DNA of 53,028 bases from Verrucomicrobiales bacterium (GTDB taxonomy: Bacteria > Verrucomicrobiota > Verrucomicrobiia > Limisphaerales > UBA9464), in contig JAEUHD010000320.1 in the NCBI GenBank assembly GCA_016793645.1, forward strand, positions 1-53,028, given 5' to 3'. The notes under the pieces are model-generated. The model did not search any database, had not been told where the DNA came from, and saw only the letters and a list, made by a program, of their open reading frames with translations. The translations under genes and the position numbers were made by a program. Of the stretch, positions 35,657 through 44,500 are shown one piece after another; the first letter of the stretch is position 1; every line of letters starts with the position of its first letter.

Positions 35657-37033
35657 TCAGGGCGTCGGAACGTGGTAAACGCGATAGTAGCGGGATCCCG
35701 CCTCCCCGGGGAGTTTCAGGGTCGCAGGCGGACCCTGGTCCAGCCATTGCACCCACGAAGCCGGGGCAACGATGCTGGGCTCGATGGTCACCGCATTGGT
35801 GAAGGCGGGGGTGCTCGCATACCGGATCGCGTATCGCTGCCCCTCCACCGCCGGAAACTCGATCATCGACGAGCCATCCACCCACCGCCGGACGCGAACC
35901 CCGGAGATCCCCGCCCCGACGGGCGCCGGATAGGTCGGAACCGGCACGGAGACGGCACTGAACGACGGCTCGGGTCCGGGTTGCCGGGAGGAGCTGAAAT
36001 ACTGCAGGACGAACTCAACCCCCTGTCCGGGATCCAGTCGTGCCGGGTAGGAGACAAACGGGGTGGATTGGTTCGTTCCCGTGGCGTTGTACAGCCAGTT
36101 CGTGAGCCCCCCCACCATGACCCGCGCCGCGGGAATGGACACCGACCCTCGATTGGTCAGCCCAATCCGCTGCTCCAGAAGGCCGGTCTGGGGATTGTAT
36201 TCCTGCGGGGACAAAACACCGATCCGAAAATCCGCGGCGGAAGCCCCCGCCGCCGTCACCGAGGTCACGTTGGTGCTGAGCGCGGGCTTGGGGTTGTCGT
36301 AGCCCGGGGCCTTCACCGTCGCGCGGAGGGGAAACGTTCCGATGCTGGTGGGCTGGATGGACAGTCCGATGAGCATGCCCCCGCCGACCTCCATCTCCCC
36401 CAGTTTGAGTTGGAGGATGCCGTCCTTCAGGGTCCGGTAAATTCCGGCGGGGGACACGCCAACATACCCCACCCCGGAGGGGATGGTCTCCAGGACTTCG
36501 ACATCCACCGCGCGGTCCGGTCCGCGGTTGGTCACCGCCAGCATGAAATCCACGAGATCCCCGGCCACGACACCACGCGGAAGGGCCGTGGACACAATTT
36601 CAAGCTGCGCGACGCCACCGATGTTCGTCGAGGTGAACGAGGCCACCTGGACGGCGACACCGAGGAGGCTCGCCGTGACGGAATGGGTGACAACGCCGTG
36701 ATCGGTGGGAAACCCGGAGTAGGTCAGCGTGACCTGGGTCAGGTTGGTGAAAAACGGGATCAGGTAGGACGCGAACTGGGTGGCGTTGGTGGCCGTTCCC
36801 TGGGTGGTGGAGGACGCGGTCAGGCCCACATTCCCCGCCAGTTCCACCTGGACCGCCAGATTGGTGAGGGTGAGGCCGGCGTCATTGTTCACCACCAGGG
36901 TGTAAACCACCCGCTCGGAGACCCGCGCAGGGGCGGGACGGGCGGAGAAATCGATGCCAAGGAGTTGGGCCCGCAACCCGAACGGGAGCAGGAACAGGAG
37001 CATCCCGAGGACAAACTGGTTGCGACGGTTCAT
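35657..37033 (-). CDS. Secreted DUF11-repeat protein
   Basis: From ATG 37033 the product is 458 residues with a signal peptide (FVLGMLLFLLPFGLRAQ). Two DUF11-like beta-sandwich domains are visible: ERVVYTLVVNNDAGLTLTNL near 40-60 and GDLVDFMLAVTNRGPDRAVD near 170-190, each with a following threonine/valine-rich strand. The C-terminal ~100 residues are an unassigned sandwich with YAIRYASTPAFTNAVTIEP. It is probably a surface protein. It is divergent from the ubiA-like gene, with 137 bases between. Confidence 0.75.
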   Translation of the reverse strand: MNRRNQFVLGMLLFLLPFGLRAQLLGIDFSARPAPARVSERVVYTLVVNNDAGLTLTNLAVQVELAGNVGLTASSTTQGTATNATQFASYLIPFFTNLTQVTLTYSGFPTDHGVVTHSVTASLLGVAVQVASFTSTNIGGVAQLEIVSTALPRGVVAGDLVDFMLAVTNRGPDRAVDVEVLETIPSGVGYVGVSPAGIYRTLKDGILQLKLGEMEVGGGMLIGLSIQPTSIGTFPLRATVKAPGYDNPKPALSTNVTSVTAAGASAADFRIGVLSPQEYNPQTGLLEQRIGLTNRGSVSIPAARVMVGGLTNWLYNATGTNQSTPFVSYPARLDPGQGVEFVLQYFSSSRQPGPEPSFSAVSVPVPTYPAPVGAGISGVRVRRWVDGSSMIEFPAVEGQRYAIRYASTPAFTNAVTIEPSIVAPASWVQWLDQGPPATLKLPGEAGSRYYRVYHVPTP

Positions 37034-37170
37034 CGGACACGCCCAGTGAAGCCCCGCCGGCCGGGGGGTCGCAAAACAATTGTGGGACCCGGGAGGGCGG
37101 GAGGGGAAGCCTGCCCGGTCAATCCGCGGCTTGAACTGGGAGGGCGCACCCCGAAAGCTGCCGGCGCCGA

Positions 37171-38109
37171 ATGATTGCACTGCTCCGCCGCTGGGCCGGC
37201 TTTGTCAAACTCAGCCACACCGTCTTCGCGCTGCCCTTCGCGGTGGCGTCGATGATGGTCGCCGCCCGCGAAACCCGCGGCTGGCCGGGATGGCGGGTGT
37301 TCCTCCTCGTGCTCGCCGCGATGGGGACGGCCCGAACGTGCGCCATGGCCTTCAACCGGATCGTGGACCGTCGATTCGACGCCCTGAATCCCCGCACCGC
37401 CCTGCGACACCTTCCCACCGGCGCCATGGGCCTCACGGAGGCGGTCGTGCTTTGTGCGCTCAGCGGCGCCGCCTTCGTCGCATGCGCCGCCGGGCTCAAC
37501 CCGCTGTGCCTCGCGTTCTCCCCGGTCGTCCTGTTCTTCATCCTCTTCTACTCGCTCACCAAGCGGTTCACCGACTTCACCCACGTGTGGCTGGGCATCG
37601 CCCTCGCGCTTGCCCCCCTGGGCGCCTGGGTGGCGGTGGAAGGACGGATCTCGTTCCTCCCCCGGGACACCGATCTCGCCGGACTCGCCTCCCTGCGCTA
37701 CGGCGCCCTCGTGCCGGCAACCCTCGCGGCTGCCGTGGTCCTGTGGCTGATCGGATTCGACATCATCTACGCAACCCAGGACTACGAATTTGACCGCAGC
37801 CACGGCCTGCACTCGCTGGTGGTTCGCTGGGGTCCGGGCAACGCGCTCGGCGTCGCCTTCATGTGCCACATCTTCATGTGGGGATTCCTCCTCCTGTTCG
37901 GACTTCTGAGCGCCTTCCGGTTCGCGTACTGGCTCGGACTGCTCCTCATCCTCGGTCTGCTCCTGATGGAACACCTGCTCGCCCGGCGCCGGGACCCCGC
38001 GTCCATCAACGTCGCCTTCTTCAAACTCAACGCCGCCATCAGCCTCATCTTCCTCATCATCGTCGCCGTCGAGGTGATGTTCCCGTGGTTCCGGTTGAGG
38101 TGGTATTGA
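37171..38109 (+). CDS. UbiA-family prenyltransferase (UbiA/MqnP-like)
   Basis: The 312-residue product has eight or nine membrane helices and both aspartate-rich motifs of the family: NRIVDRRFDALNPRT (N62, D66, D70) and DIIYATQDYEFDRSHG. It transfers a polyprenyl chain to an aromatic acid in the cytoplasmic membrane. In bacteria that make menaquinone by the futalosine route, a UbiA-like MqnP does this step, and no other ubiquinone genes are seen here; MqnP is an inference. A heptamer repeat block begins 6 bases after the stop. Confidence 0.85.
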   Translation: MIALLRRWAGFVKLSHTVFALPFAVASMMVAARETRGWPGWRVFLLVLAAMGTARTCAMAFNRIVDRRFDALNPRTALRHLPTGAMGLTEAVVLCALSGAAFVACAAGLNPLCLAFSPVVLFFILFYSLTKRFTDFTHVWLGIALALAPLGAWVAVEGRISFLPRDTDLAGLASLRYGALVPATLAAAVVLWLIGFDIIYATQDYEFDRSHGLHSLVVRWGPGNALGVAFMCHIFMWGFLLLFGLLSAFRFAYWLGLLLILGLLLMEHLLARRRDPASINVAFFKLNAAISLIFLIIVAVEVMFPWFRLRWY

Positions 38110-38114
38110 GGGTT

Positions 38115-38206
38115 GGTCAGTGGTCATTGGGAATTAGTCATTCGTCCGTGGTCCGTAGTCCGTGCGCCGACCAATGACCAATGACCAATGACCAATGACC
38201 AGTGAC
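38115..38206. repeat. Inverted array of degenerate heptamers
   Basis: Positions 38115-38163 read as seven consecutive 7-base units related to GGTCATT (GGTCAGT, GGTCATT, GGGAATT, AGTCATT, CGTCCGT, GGTCCGT, AGTCCGT). After GCGCC, positions 38169-38203 read GACCAAT four times and GACCAGT once, the reverse complement of the same unit. The two arms can fold into a long imperfect hairpin. A few related pieces (GACTG, ACCACTGAC) continue to about 38236. It lies between the UbiA-like gene and the oxidoreductase gene, and may act as a transcript end or be a dispersed repeat. Confidence 0.8.
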
Positions 38207-38297
38207 TGCGCCGACGACTGACAACGAACCACTGACAAAGCCCCCTTTTGCTGACACCAGACTTGTTTCGTCTGCCAAGTCCGTTTAGCCCTTCCGC

Positions 38298-39659
38298 ATG
38301 AACCGCCGCTCCTTTCTCCAGAAGGGCTCCTCCGCGCTCGCCCTTTCCGCCGCCGCCACCTACATCCCCACCACGTTCGCCGCGGAAAAGGCGCTTCGGG
38401 TGGGCCTCATCGGTACCGGATGGTACGGCAAGGCCGACCTGCTCCGATTGATCCAGGTGGCCCCCGTCGATGTCGTGTCGCTGTGCGACGTGGACAAGCG
38501 CATGCTGGCCGACGCCGCGGACCTCGTTTCGCAACGGCAGAAGTCCGGCAAGAAACCGCGCACCTACTCCGACTACCGGGCGCTGCTGGCGGAAAAGGAC
38601 CTGGACATCGTGCTCATCGGCACGCCCGACCACTGGCATGCGCTGCCCATGATCGAGGCCTGCAAGGCGGGCATGGACATTTACTGCCAGAAGCCAACGG
38701 GCGTGGACGTCGTGGAAAGCCAGGCCATGGTCGCCGCCGCACGCAAATACGGACGCGTGGTGCAGATCGGCACCCAGCGCCGCAGCACGCCGCACCTCAT
38801 CGAGGCGCGCGAGCGGTACATCCAGTCGGGCAAGCTCGGGACCATCGGACGCGTCAACATTTGCTGCTACTGGCACATGCGGAATCGGGACACCCTCGCG
38901 CAGGCGCCCGATACCGCCCCGCCCGATTTCCTCGACTACGAGATGTGGACGGGTCCCGCGCCGATGCGGCCCTACAACAAAATCGTCCATCCCCGCGGCT
39001 GGCGGGCCTTCATGGAGTACTGCAACGGCATCGTCGGCGACATGTGCGTGCACATGCTGGACATGACCCGCTGGATGATGGACCTCGGCTGGCCGAAGCG
39101 GATCAGTTCCGAAGGTGGCATCCTCGTGGACAAGGCCGCCCGGGCGAACATCACCGATACGCAGGAAGTCACCTTCGACTACGGCGACCTCCAGGTGGTC
39201 TGGACGCACCGGACCTGGGGATCGGATCCCGACTCCAAATCCCCGTGGAGCGCCACCTTCTACGGCGACAAGGGCACGCTGAAGGCCAGCGTGTTCAGCT
39301 ACGATTACATCCCCATGGGCGGCGGCTCGCCGGTGCATCGCGACGTGACGATGGAGCTCGACCAGTATCCGGAGGACAAGACGGAGAAGGACCTGGAACA
39401 ACACTGCGCCCCCGCCATTCGCGGTCACATGAAGAACCTGCTCACCTGCCGCGAGACGCGCGCCAAGCCCGTGGCGGACATCGAACAGGGCCACATCTCC
39501 TCGGCCTCCTGCATCCTGGGCAACATGGCGATGAAGCTGGGACGCACCCTCGTCTGGGATCCGGCCACGCATCAGGTGGTCGGCGACGCCGAGGCGAACC
39601 AGCTTCTGGCCCGTCCCTACCGGGCACCGTGGGTTCATCCGACGGCCGGCACCGTGTAG
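38298..39659 (+). CDS. Tat-exported Gfo/Idh/MocA oxidoreductase
   Basis: The 453-residue product starts with a twin-arginine signal (MNRRSFLQKGSSALALSAAA), then a Rossmann NAD(P) fold (RVGLIGTGWYGKADLLRLI) with PDHWHALPMIEAC and YCQKPTG (family EKP position). The second half has the C-terminal alpha/beta domain with GDMCVHMLDMTRWM. It probably acts on a sugar or inositol derivative in the periplasm. Tat-exported members of this family occur in many copies in Planctomycetes and Verrucomicrobia. It is followed 35 bases later by moaD. Confidence 0.9.
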   Translation: MNRRSFLQKGSSALALSAAATYIPTTFAAEKALRVGLIGTGWYGKADLLRLIQVAPVDVVSLCDVDKRMLADAADLVSQRQKSGKKPRTYSDYRALLAEKDLDIVLIGTPDHWHALPMIEACKAGMDIYCQKPTGVDVVESQAMVAAARKYGRVVQIGTQRRSTPHLIEARERYIQSGKLGTIGRVNICCYWHMRNRDTLAQAPDTAPPDFLDYEMWTGPAPMRPYNKIVHPRGWRAFMEYCNGIVGDMCVHMLDMTRWMMDLGWPKRISSEGGILVDKAARANITDTQEVTFDYGDLQVVWTHRTWGSDPDSKSPWSATFYGDKGTLKASVFSYDYIPMGGGSPVHRDVTMELDQYPEDKTEKDLEQHCAPAIRGHMKNLLTCRETRAKPVADIEQGHISSASCILGNMAMKLGRTLVWDPATHQVVGDAEANQLLARPYRAPWVHPTAGTV

Positions 39660-39694
39660 TCCCGACGGCCATCCCCTCCTCCGTTCGAGTCGCC

Positions 39695-39940
39695 ATGACG
39701 GTCTCCGTCCATCTGTGGAGCTACTTCCGGGATCTCGCTGGCACGACTCCGCTCACGGTGGACATCCCGGAGGGCGGAACTGTATCCGACGTCCTCACCG
39801 CGGTGTACGCCCTGCATCCCAAGCTGGGTGCCCTCCGGAACTCCACGCTGATTGCGGTCGGCGTGGACTACCAGGGGCCGTCCTATGCCCTGAGTGCCGG
39901 CGAAGAAGTCTCGCTGTTTCCGCCGGTGCAAGGGGGCTGA
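39695..39940 (+). CDS. moaD: Molybdopterin synthase small subunit
   Basis: From ATG 39695 the product is 81 residues, the size of MoaD. It starts VSVHLWSYFRDLAG, has the ubiquitin-like VDIPEGGTVSDVLTAVY, and ends LFPPVQGG; the C-terminal Gly-Gly is the site that becomes a thiocarboxylate. It donates sulfur to precursor Z in molybdopterin synthesis with MoaE, encoded next. Confidence 0.9.
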   Translation: MTVSVHLWSYFRDLAGTTPLTVDIPEGGTVSDVLTAVYALHPKLGALRNSTLIAVGVDYQGPSYALSAGEEVSLFPPVQGG

Positions 39941-39966
39941 CCGTCCACGAACCGGCCCACCCGATC

Positions 39967-40356
39967 ATGGAGCGCTCCCTGACGCTGAGCTCCGACCCCA
40001 TCCGCGAGGCGGATCTGGTGTCGGCAGCGGCCTCCTCCGAGCGGATGGGCGCAGTGATCCGCTTCAGCGGCGTGGTCCGGGGTGAGGAAGACGGAGCACC
40101 CATCCGGGGCATCGACTACGAGGCCTTCGTGCCGATGGTGGAGCGCCAGTTCGGGATCCTTTTCGACGAACTGGAAACGCGCTGGCCGCAGGTCGGATCC
40201 GTGCGGCTGGTGCACCGGCTCGGATTCGTGGCCGCCGGCGAGGCCAGCCTCTGGGTGGAAGTCACCGCTCCCCATCGCGGCGAAGCCTTCGCCGCCTGCC
40301 AGTGGCTGATCGACCGGATGAAGCAGGTCGTTCCCATCTGGAAGCGCCCGAAGTAA
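39967..40356 (+). CDS. moaE: Molybdopterin synthase catalytic subunit
   Basis: From ATG 39967 the product is 129 residues. The blocks MGAVIRFSGVVRGEEDG, IDYEAFVPMVERQF, VHRLGFVAAGEASLWVEV, and the C-terminal RMKQVVPIWKRPK fit MoaE, including the conserved lysines near the end. With MoaD it converts precursor Z to molybdopterin. The frame is open further upstream, so a GTG a few codons earlier is possible. No other moa genes are in the window. Confidence 0.9.
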   Translation: MERSLTLSSDPIREADLVSAAASSERMGAVIRFSGVVRGEEDGAPIRGIDYEAFVPMVERQFGILFDELETRWPQVGSVRLVHRLGFVAAGEASLWVEVTAPHRGEAFAACQWLIDRMKQVVPIWKRPK

Positions 40357-40383
40357 GCCCGGGCGTGCCGCGGCATCGCCGCC

Positions 40384-40868
40384 GCACGGGAGGGTGGCTG
40401 CGGGCTGCCGCCCGCGGGTGACTACTCCTTCGCGCCCGCTGCGCGAAGGACCGGCGGATCTGAAGTCGCCCACCATCCTACCGCCCCAGACCTCGGAAGG
40501 GACTCGCATGCTGCGAGCCCCATTCAAGTTCCCCCCTTCACGCAAGAAATCACCCGCAGTCCCCTCCACGCACCCTGCCCCGGACTTGATCACGGACGGC
40601 GACACGCCATCCCTCCCGCACCGTTTCGCACGGAAAGGTGGCTGCGGGCTGCCGCCCGCGGGGGACTACTCCTTCGCGCCCGCTGCGCGAAGGATCGGCG
40701 GACCTGAAGTCGCCCGCCATCCTACCGCCCCAGACCTCGGGAGGGCCCGCATGCTGCGGTCCCCATTCAAGCCCCCCCCTTCACGCAAGAAATCACCCGC
40801 ATTCCCCTCCACGCACCCTGCCCCGGACTTGATCACGGACGGCGGCACGCCGTCCCTCCCGCACCGTG
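40384..40868. repeat. Tandem duplication of a ~244-bp intergenic repeat
   Basis: Two copies (about 40384-40627 and 40628-40868) share nearly the same sequence with a handful of substitutions and one single-base indel. Each copy has two stem-loops: GCGGGC-TGCC-GCCCGC (40400-40415 in copy 1) and CCTTCGCG-CCCGCTG-CGCGAAGG (40427-40449), then GACCTCGG and CCCTTCACGCAAGAAATCAC blocks. The copies fall in different frames relative to the long ORF that spans them, so they are not coding. The intergenic stretch between moaE and the ECF sigma gene is otherwise empty. Confidence 0.85.
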
Positions 40869-41432
40869 TCAACGACCGGCATCGCGCTGCATTTCCCGGT
40901 AGAGCCAGGCTTTCGCGTAGGCCCACCAGCGCTTCGCCGTCGGCTCGGAAATCCCCAGAATGGGCGCGGCCTGTTCGAGGGTCAGGCCGACGAAGTACCG
41001 CAGCTTGACGAGTTCCGCCTTGGCCGGATCGACCACGGCAAAGCGCTCGAGCACTTCGTTCAGGGCGAGAAGCTGATCCTCGTCCACCGGCGCGGCGACC
41101 TCGAAGTCCTCGATGTTTTCGTGAGCTGCGCCGGCGCCGCGGCGTTGCGCCTGCCTTCGACGGGCGCGGTCCACGAGGATCCGGCGCATGGCCTCCGCGG
41201 CGGCAGCGAAGAAGTGCCCCCGGTTCTCCCAATGCGGTTGGGCGTCCGCTCCCAGCCGCAGCCAGGCCTCGTGAACCAGCGCCGTCGGCTGGAGCGTGTG
41301 GCCCGCCGCCTCATGCGCCATCTTCTGCGCCGCGATCTGCCGAAGCTCGGCATACACCAGTTCAAACAACTGCGTCGCCGCACGGGCATCGCCCGCGCGC
41401 ACCGCATCGAGGAGTTGAGTGGCGTCGGTCAT
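40869..41432 (-). CDS. ECF sigma factor (TIGR02999 type)
   Basis: The start at 41432 is chosen because GGAG lies ten bases upstream and the known N-terminus TDATQLLDAVRAGDARAATQ follows. The 187-residue product has sigma-2 (LFELVYAELRQIAAQKM with PTALVHEAWLRLG) and sigma-4 (LVKLRYFVGLTLEQAAPILGISEPTAKRWW). It lies 148 bases downstream of the kinase gene on the same strand, and such sigma factors are often controlled by a neighbouring Ser/Thr kinase. No anti-sigma gene is visible. Confidence 0.9.
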   Translation of the reverse strand: MTDATQLLDAVRAGDARAATQLFELVYAELRQIAAQKMAHEAAGHTLQPTALVHEAWLRLGADAQPHWENRGHFFAAAAEAMRRILVDRARRRQAQRRGAGAAHENIEDFEVAAPVDEDQLLALNEVLERFAVVDPAKAELVKLRYFVGLTLEQAAPILGISEPTAKRWWAYAKAWLYREMQRDAGR

Positions 41433-41580
41433 GTTGCGGCGCTCCTTCGAAAGGAACAGCAGCCGTTCCGAAATCGATACAACCGGAGGCGCTCCTCCAG
41501 ATTCTGAAAAATCATGCGACCAATCATGGAGCTCCTCGGATGGCATTTCATCACCGCAACCTTGAATCTCATCCTTGGGA

Positions 41581-44500
41581 TCAATGGGCGTCGCTCAGCC
41601 CCAATTGCTCGAGCTGCGCATCAATCCTGCTCAAATCCCAAATCCCAATTCCGCCGTTGTCACGAGCAACCGCCAACCGGGGCGAACCGGGCTGCCACGC
41701 CAACCAGTAGACCGTACCTTCCCGATCCGGCAACCGATAACGGAGCGAACCCGTGGCGAAATCATAAATCTCCACCCCCAGGCCCGAACCAGAACCGACA
41801 GCCAGCCAACGTTCGTCCGTGCTCAACGCCAGGAATTCAAACTTGCGCTGGGGGTCGTGACTGAACTGACGGATGACTCCACCCGTCCCTATGTCGAATA
41901 GGGACAGGTTCGGGCCGGAGGCTGCCACAACTTGAAGGCCGTCGGCGGTCATCGCCACTCCCTGAACCCCGAAAGCCATCTTCTCCTTCAAGACCTTTGT
42001 TTCACCCAGGGCCTGAATCTGGCCGGCCATCAGCCTGGAGTTTCCACCAGTCCAATCCCCCGTAAGATAGGCGATCCGTCCGCCCTTGGCCGAAGCCACC
42101 AAGCTGAGGGACGGGCCGTGGCGGAATGCATCCGATGCAACACAGGATGCCTGATTTCCCGTGATCAGTTCCTGGGTCGATGAAACCCGCCAGGAGCTGA
42201 TCCCCGGTCGTCGTTCCACAAAGTCACTGGCACGCAGGAGCCGTGTTCCACCGGCAGGATCGTCGATCCACTGCAGCGACCAGGTGCGCCCACCCACTTC
42301 ATCATCCAGTTCCAGCGTCATCCGTCCGTTGGCCGCATCCCAAAACTGGATGCGGGAGGTCTGGAAGCCACCCGTGCAAATCACCCTTCCATCCGGACTG
42401 AAGCAAACGGCCTGACCTGGGGTCGGCAGAAGCTGGCTACCCTCAGCCATCATGCGGCCTGTATCCGCTTCCCAAATCTTCAAAGTCCGATCCTTGCCGA
42501 CCGAAGCCAGAAACCTTCCATCCGGACTGAACGCCAACCCCGGCACACTCATTTTATGTCCCCCCAAATCAAGGAACTCCCTGGCAGCGTCAAGCCGGTA
42601 TCCGTTCAGTCGCTTCGTGCCCAGGGTCAGCAAAAATTCACCGTCAGGACTGAAGGCACCCATGAAAATCCCAGGCTCCGAGATCACCGTCATCGTCTCT
42701 TGTCGGAGATAGTCCCGCAGCAGCAGGCGACCCTGCTGTTGCATTCCCAGAGCGAGCAGGCTGCGGTTCGGAGCGAATGAACCGGTTGTATTCCAGGCAA
42801 CATAACCCGATATGCGATCCACCCGCTCGAAGTCGGTCGTCCGATGGACGGCGCTTCCCTCCCCCGAACAGGCGAGAAGATAGCCTCCATCGGGGCTGAA
42901 ACGGAGGTCACCGTAATCGTCGAGTTCGCTGGCAAGGGTCTTGACCCTCTGCCCGGTGCCCAGGTCCCAGATCTCCACTTCCTTGTGCTCCAGGTCCGGA
43001 GACTTGGCCAGAATCGCGAGCCGCCGTCCGCTCGGGTCCACGTCCGCAACCCATGGCCAGAAGGAACCGGATTCCCGCGTCAGCACCCCTTGAAGCCTGC
43101 CAGACTCAAGGTCAACGAGTCTGAGCGATCTTTGCCCCCGGTCTACAGGGTCGCCCGCCAGTCCGATCAAACGATCCCGAATCCGTTCCACCCCGTGCAG
43201 ATGGGGCCAGGCGCGCCACGCCTTATGACTCCATTCTCCATTCGACGTTTGCGTGAACTCAGCAAGATGGGCGTCTTGATCCTCGCTGAACAGATCCTGA
43301 CCATCCGGAGTAGCGATCGCCGTCAAATGATCGCCTGGACTGCTGAAGACCGGGTCGAAGACGGGAAGCGGTGACCGCCATCGAAGCTTCTCCCTGCCTC
43401 CAGGGAGTTCAATCAGCCTGACAAACCCGGGCGGGGAGTCATCACCTGTACCACCAAAAAGCACCACAGTCTTCCCGTGTGGATCGAGCCGAAGCCCGGC
43501 GTGCCAACCATTCCCTTCAATTTCCCCCATGGGGCGCGGCTTGAATCCAACGAAGTCCCCCAAGCATGCCATGGCCTCCAAACGAAGTTCCTCAGGGTTC
43601 CGCATGGGTGTGTTCAGCACATTCGCCTTCTTCAGCAATTCAAAGGCATCCTCACGATAGCCAACCCGTTGTGCGACCCGCGTCGCTCGCGCCTCACCAA
43701 CCAGCGAGGTGTATAGACGGGCAGTCGCGTCGGCGGCATTGGTCAATGCTTCCCGCCGAGCTACGTCGGCAAGCTCCTTTGCCCGATCCGCCTGGGATCG
43801 CAACTGAGTCTGCTCCCGCTCGGCGCGGGTGGCGCGGATGGCCTGCCCCATCGCTGCCAACAAGCCCAGGACCAGAGCCAGGGCGACCGCCCCCGAGGCC
43901 GCGAACGCGAGTCGATTGCGACGCAGCGCCTTTTGAAATCGATACGTGATGGAGGGCGGACGCGCGGTCACCGGCTCGTTGGTCAGGTGCCGGGTGATGT
44001 CCGCCGCCAGTCCATTGGCGGTTTCGTAGCGACGGGTGCGGTCCTTCTCCAGGCACTTCATCACGATCCAGTCCACGTCCCCACGCAACGCGCCTGCGAG
44101 CCTCGTGACGTCGGCACCGCCCCGGCGCTGGGACACCGAGGTGCGCTCATTCCCCTGCAGCGTGGAGAGGCGGGTGCTGGGGCGGACAGGTTCCGTTTCC
44201 CGGATGGTCCGGCGCATGGAGTCCAGTCCAGCCTGCAGCAGCTCGCGCCCGTCGAAGGGCGTCCGGCCCACGAGGAGTTCGTAGAGCAGCACCCCGAGGG
44301 CGTAGATGTCGCTGCGGGTGTCGATGTCGAGTCCGCTCATCTCGACCTGCTCGGGACTCACATAGGCCGGGGTGCCGATGAACGACTGGAACTGCGTGTG
44401 AATGGTCTTGTCCGTCAGTTCACCCTGCGTGGCCTTGGCGATGCCGAAGTCGATCACCTTGGGCACGGGCACGCCGTCGTGGAGCGTGACGAGGATGTTC

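Noticed and set aside
38115..38206. CRISPR array
   Set aside because: Units are 7 bases with no spacers and are inverted about a centre, unlike CRISPR repeats.
40394..41008. A 204-codon open frame across the tandem repeats
   Set aside because: The two repeat copies are read in different frames, the protein is low-complexity and the frame runs into the sigma gene on the other strand.
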